Shown here: positions 41,758 through 44,934 of the stretch, one piece after another | Layout of the letters: each line of letters starts with the position of its first letter | Position numbering within the stretch: position 1 is the stretch's first letter | Assembly (NCBI GenBank): GCA_910575795.1 | Contig: CAJTGE010000005.1 | Coordinates: 157,431-202,364, forward strand | Reading direction: 5' to 3' | DNA from: Clostridiaceae bacterium | GTDB taxonomy: Bacteria > Bacillota > Clostridia > Lachnospirales > Lachnospiraceae | Length of the DNA: 44,934 nt | The notes under the pieces: model-generated | Seen by the model: only the letters and a program-made list of their open reading frames with translations | What the model was told of the DNA's origin: nothing | Database searches by the model: none | Program-made: the position numbers and the translations under genes

Positions 41758-43077
41758 ATGGAAGATTTAAAACTGATGGAGCAGGCGGAAACCGTAAACA
41801 GGCTGCTGGCCAGATATGGCGTGAAATTTGGGATATATAAGAACAATGAATTCAAAGAGCAGCTTTTCCCATTTGACACGATTCCCAGGATCATTGAAAA
41901 ACAGGCTTTTGCGTACCTGGAACGGGGGCTGAAGCAGCGGGTGACGGCCCTGAATGCTTTTATAAAGGATATATACGGGAAAAAGAGGATTGTCAGAGAT
42001 CATGTGGTTCCCGAGGAATTTGTCTACAGCTCCTCCGGCTTCCTTTCTCCCTGCGACGGTGTTCGGCCGCCAAAAGACATTTTCGCCCATATCGCAGGCA
42101 TTGATCTGGTGCAGGGCAGGGACGGGGCATGGTTTGTGCTGGAGGATAACCTCCGTGTTCCCTCAGGCGCTTCGTATCCTGTGATAGCGAGAGAACTGTG
42201 CCGCAGAAGCAGTCCCAATACGTTCGAGCAAAATCATATTGAAGACAATCGAAATTATGCCGCATTGCTCCGGCGCGCCATGGATTATTGCAACACAGGC
42301 GGCCATACGGTGATTCTCACGCCTGGACGGTATAACGCCGCTTATTTTGAGCATTCCTATCTTGCTGAGCAGACAGGAGCGCATTTGGTGACGGGAAGCG
42401 AGCTGGCGGTTGAGAACGACGTGCTGTATTTCATTGACTATTCGGGTAAACGGGAGCGGGTGGGGGCTGTTTACCGGAGAATCTCGGATGAATATCTGGA
42501 TCCGATGACGTTTAAGGAGGAATCTGTGATCGGCATCCCCCATATTTATGATGTATATAAGAGGGGAAATGTGGCGCTGATGAATGCGCCGGGAAACGGC
42601 GTTGCGGATGACAAGGGAATCTATTATTTTGTTCCTAAAATGATCCGATATTATTTGGGAGAGGATCCCATTCTCCAAAATGCGCCGACCTATCTTCCGT
42701 TTTATGATAAAGACATGAAATTTGTTCTGGAACACTTTGACCGTCTGGTCTTAAAGGATGTTGCAGAGGCCGGAGGTTACGGCGTCGTATTTGCGGATAA
42801 GATGGCTGCTGCGCAGAAGGAGGCGTTTATCGCGCTCCTGAAACGGGAGCCGAGAAGGTTCATTGCGCAGGAGGTGATTGATTTTATGGATATCGACATT
42901 CTGGAGAATGGAAAAAGGACGCCGAGAAAAGCGGATTTAAGGGCTTTTGTGCTGATGGCTGACGAACCGCTTGTATGGAAGAGCGGTTTGACAAGGTTTT
43001 CCAGAAACCCGGAGTCCTTTATTGTCAATTCATCGCAGGGAGGAGGATTTAAAGATACATGGGTATTATCTCAATAG
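41758..43077 (+). CDS. Circularly permuted ATP-grasp type 2 protein (DUF404/407)
   Basis: ATG 41758 follows AGGGAGGAG with a 7-bp spacer. The 439-residue protein has the conserved segments of the CP_ATPgrasp_2 family: RVTALNAFIKDIYG, EEFVYSSSGFLSPCDGV, HIAGIDLVQGRDGAWFVLEDNLRVPSGASYPVIARE, TPGRYNAAYFEHSYLAEQTGAHLVTGSEL, YRRISDEYLDP, GIPHIYDVYKRGNVALMNAPGNGVADDKGIYYFVPKMIRYYLGE, and late VLKDVAEAGGYGVVFA and FVLMADEPLVWKSGLTRFSR. Members are thought to be ATP-dependent carboxylate-amine ligases of an undefined peptide-like product. It is the first of a trio with alpha-E and transglutaminase proteins, a combination repeatedly seen across bacteria. Confidence 0.93.
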   Translation: MEDLKLMEQAETVNRLLARYGVKFGIYKNNEFKEQLFPFDTIPRIIEKQAFAYLERGLKQRVTALNAFIKDIYGKKRIVRDHVVPEEFVYSSSGFLSPCDGVRPPKDIFAHIAGIDLVQGRDGAWFVLEDNLRVPSGASYPVIARELCRRSSPNTFEQNHIEDNRNYAALLRRAMDYCNTGGHTVILTPGRYNAAYFEHSYLAEQTGAHLVTGSELAVENDVLYFIDYSGKRERVGAVYRRISDEYLDPMTFKEESVIGIPHIYDVYKRGNVALMNAPGNGVADDKGIYYFVPKMIRYYLGEDPILQNAPTYLPFYDKDMKFVLEHFDRLVLKDVAEAGGYGVVFADKMAAAQKEAFIALLKREPRRFIAQEVIDFMDIDILENGKRTPRKADLRAFVLMADEPLVWKSGLTRFSRNPESFIVNSSQGGGFKDTWVLSQ

Positions 43078-43727
43078 AAAATTCTGACAGGCTGTTTTGG
43101 CTCGGGCGGTATTCCGAGCGCGTTTATACGAGCGCCAGGCTGTTTGCAGCCAGCTTTGATAAAATGATTGACGTGGATATGGGACAGTATTCCATTTTCT
43201 GCGAGAGGCTCGCCATCCCCAATATTTACGGATCCAGGGAGGATTTTTGCGGGAGATATATCTCGGACGAAACGGATCCGAACTCGATCTGCGCCAATTT
43301 AATGAGGGCCTATGACAATGCGGCGGCGCTGCGGAATGAGATCGGGAGCGAGGCGATCACGTACATACAGCTTGCCGTTTACGACATCAAAAAATGCGGG
43401 GAATCACAAGCGCCGGTTATAGAACTGCAGGAGGTCGTGGATCATATCCTGGCCTTCTGGGGGATCGTGGATGATATGATCGAGAGTGAAAATATAAGGA
43501 ATATCATAAAAACCGGAAAACGGGTGGAGAGGCTTGACCTCTACGGACGCCTGAAGCTGGATCCGGCGTCCATCAGCCGCGAAATCAACCGTCTGGCCGG
43601 GCGGATCACAAAGACAAATCTTCATTACGACGCCGATAAGCTGGAAGAACTGAAAATGCTTGTCAGGGCAGAGCCATTAGATTATGACAGAATTATAGAA
43701 TTGGCAGATCATCTGCGCAGGGACTGA
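43059..43727 (+). CDS. Alpha-E domain protein (DUF403)
   Basis: The start lies 19 bp within the ATP-grasp gene; AGGGAGGAGG is upstream. The 222-residue all-helical protein begins MGIISIENSDRLFWLGRYSERVYTSARLFAASFD, the classic alpha-E domain entry (xxLFWxGRYxER), and continues with EDFCGRYISDETDPNSICANLMRAYDNAAALRNEIGSEA. The domain always accompanies the CP ATP-grasp protein in clusters or fusions and its biochemical role is not known. No membrane segments. Confidence 0.93.
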   Translation: MGIISIENSDRLFWLGRYSERVYTSARLFAASFDKMIDVDMGQYSIFCERLAIPNIYGSREDFCGRYISDETDPNSICANLMRAYDNAAALRNEIGSEAITYIQLAVYDIKKCGESQAPVIELQEVVDHILAFWGIVDDMIESENIRNIIKTGKRVERLDLYGRLKLDPASISREINRLAGRITKTNLHYDADKLEELKMLVRAEPLDYDRIIELADHLRRD

Positions 43728-43732
43728 GAACG

Positions 43733-44515
43733 ATGAAAACATTGCAATTTCATTATCATATGGATATTGTATTTTCTGAGCCGGTATATAATCACACCTA
43801 CACCTTAAAATGCCTGCCGCAAACGACGCAGACTCAGGAAATAACAGAATGTGCCGTCGAGGTGTTTCCAAAGGGAAAAATGCAGGAGAGCGCAGACTCA
43901 TTTGGAAACAGGATGCTGTACGGGGAGGCGCAGGAGAAACAGAGCTGTTTCTCCGTGGATGTAACGGGCATGGCCAAAACAGGTCTTTATAAGCAGGCTG
44001 CGGAAAGTGATTCGGAGCGGGCGCTCTATAAATATCAGACTTCGCTTACCAGTCCGGGCATGCAGATCCAAAGCCTGCTCGGCAGGCTCCGGAAAAACAG
44101 CGCATGCTCCCAGAAGGAGAGAATCTATTCGTACATGAATGCAGTATACGAGAGTATGCAGTATACAAAAGGCGTTACCAGCATTTCTACAACGGCGGAG
44201 GAGGCGCTTTCTCTGGGACAGGGCGTATGCCAGGATTATGCGCATATTCTCCTGTCCCTGTGCCGGGAGGAAAAGATCCCGGCGAGATATGTGGTGGGAC
44301 TGCTTCTCGGGGAGGGCGAGAGCCATGCGTGGATTGAAGCATTTGACGGAGAACGCTGGCGGGGCTTTGATCCAACAAATAACCGGTTAGCCGAAGAGGA
44401 TCATATAAAAATATCACATGGCAGAGACTATCGGGACTGCTCCATCAACAGGGGCGTGTTTACAGGGAGGGCGACACAGAGGCAGACGGTGCTTGTGAGA
44501 GTGACAGAGGTGTGA
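43733..44515 (+). CDS. Transglutaminase-like cysteine protease/ligase
   Basis: The 260-residue protein has an N-terminal beta-rich region (about 1-120) of the kind preceding bacterial transglutaminase-like domains, and a catalytic core with C166 (LGQGVCQDYAH), H198 (ESHAWIEAF) and D213 (GFDPTNN). All three residues of the triad are intact, and the DRGVFTG-like end (INRGVFTGRATQRQTVLVRV) is typical of the family. It follows the alpha-E gene by 5 bp and completes the trio. Proteolysis or transamidation of a peptide made by the ATP-grasp enzyme is a common proposal, but unproven. Confidence 0.93.
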   Translation: MKTLQFHYHMDIVFSEPVYNHTYTLKCLPQTTQTQEITECAVEVFPKGKMQESADSFGNRMLYGEAQEKQSCFSVDVTGMAKTGLYKQAAESDSERALYKYQTSLTSPGMQIQSLLGRLRKNSACSQKERIYSYMNAVYESMQYTKGVTSISTTAEEALSLGQGVCQDYAHILLSLCREEKIPARYVVGLLLGEGESHAWIEAFDGERWRGFDPTNNRLAEEDHIKISHGRDYRDCSINRGVFTGRATQRQTVLVRVTEV

Positions 44516-44633
44516 GCGGATGGAGGCCGCGGACATCTGCCCCAACGCGAAGCGATTTTTAGGGGCAGATTCTCCGCCGCCTGAATTGCTGTCATCAGAA
44601 TTGAAAAAACAGGAAAAAAAAGTAAAAACGGGG

Positions 44634-44662
44634 TTGACATTTCCTATAAGATTTGCTATTAT
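44634..44662 (+). promoter_or_regulatory. rRNA operon promoter P1
   Basis: TTGACA (44634-44639) and TATTAT (44657-44662) with 17-bp spacing, preceded by an A-rich stretch as in UP elements. Confidence 0.8.
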
Positions 44663-44739
44663 AATACTCGCCTTGAAAAACAGGAAACCAAATCAGACAG
44701 GAAAACCTGAAAAGAGACAAAAAAAGTTAAAAAAAGTTG

Positions 44740-44768
44740 TTGACAAAAACAGAAACATGTGATAAACT
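44740..44768 (+). promoter_or_regulatory. rRNA operon promoter P2
   Basis: TTGACA (44740-44745) and TAAACT (44763-44768) with 17-bp spacing, in an A-tract region 106 bp after P1. Tandem, closely spaced strong promoters are typical of clostridial rRNA operons. Confidence 0.8.
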
Positions 44769-44934
44769 ATAAAAGTTGCTGAGAGAGACAACAACACAGA
44801 ACTTTGAAAACTGAACAGTATATAAAACCCTGAAATTCTTAAGACAAAAGGCTTATGGTTAAGCCTTGAAGTTTGAGAAAACATTCAGAACAAAACCAAA
44901 CAGTAATAACGGTTAAAATTAGCCAAGCGAGATT
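44769..44934 (+). other. rRNA operon leader (16S gene lies beyond the window)
   Basis: The sequence TTGCTGAGAGAGACAACAAC, then GAACTTTGAAAACTGAACAG, is the usual leader/antitermination (boxA-type) region in front of clostridial 16S genes. A short hairpin AAGGCTTA/TTAAGCCTT is at about 44848-44868. The 16S 5' end itself is not reached. Confidence 0.7.

Overview
The window looks like a chromosomal segment of a Gram-positive, spore-former-related member of the Clostridia, most likely Lachnospiraceae. The reasons are strong AGGAGG ribosome binding sites, a SpoVB-like flippase, a DUF5688 protein, FecR/CHASE2/class III cyclase signalling genes, a bacitracin-type two-component/ABC cassette, a decayed tyrosine integrase, and a clostridial-style rRNA leader at the right edge. 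No species can be named from the sequence alone.

Region 1 (1-11118) is a signalling locus read entirely on the + strand. Two tandem copies of a large kinase-like protein (DRHxxN motif; the first copy is cut by the window edge) are followed by a secreted cell-wall-binding-repeat protein, a cyclic-nucleotide-binding/PP2C phosphatase, a metallo-beta-lactamase-fold hydrolase and a CHASE2 adenylate cyclase. The last four genes overlap by 4-22 bp and look translationally coupled. After a palindromic element come a secreted protein with an ESSTE minisatellite and a membrane-anchored FecR-domain protein. Together they suggest a closed cAMP circuit (synthesis, possible hydrolysis, receptor-phosphatase) next to candidate kinases and cell-surface proteins.

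Region 2 (11119-20156) has a gene-poor stretch with hairpins and a second copy of the palindromic element. Next are a minus-strand DUF4349 lipoprotein/NhaC antiporter pair, a SpoVB-like flippase, an Lsa-like ABC-F ATPase behind a structured leader with a 3-codon upstream ORF, and a membrane-anchored MORN-repeat protein.

Region 3 (about 20160-27540) reads as a decayed island: an ABC-2 permease fragment, an intact response regulator/histidine kinase/ABC ATPase/FtsX-like permease cassette, a frameshifted UvrA-like fragment, an IS200-type insertion sequence and a broken tyrosine integrase.

Region 4 (27540-36900) is mostly core functions: uvrB with a possible LexA box, feoA-feoB, a 166-bp TA-flanked palindromic MITE-like element, a split ThrE-type exporter (YjjP/YjjB), a DUF5688 protein, an AT-rich noncoding stretch with a consensus promoter, a PflX-like radical SAM protein and a DNA glycosylase.

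Region 5 (37090-44934) holds a second two-component system, a V4R-domain protein with a diguanylate cyclase, a probable attenuator, the circularly permuted ATP-grasp/alpha-E/transglutaminase trio, and tandem promoters with the leader of an rRNA operon whose 16S gene lies beyond the window.
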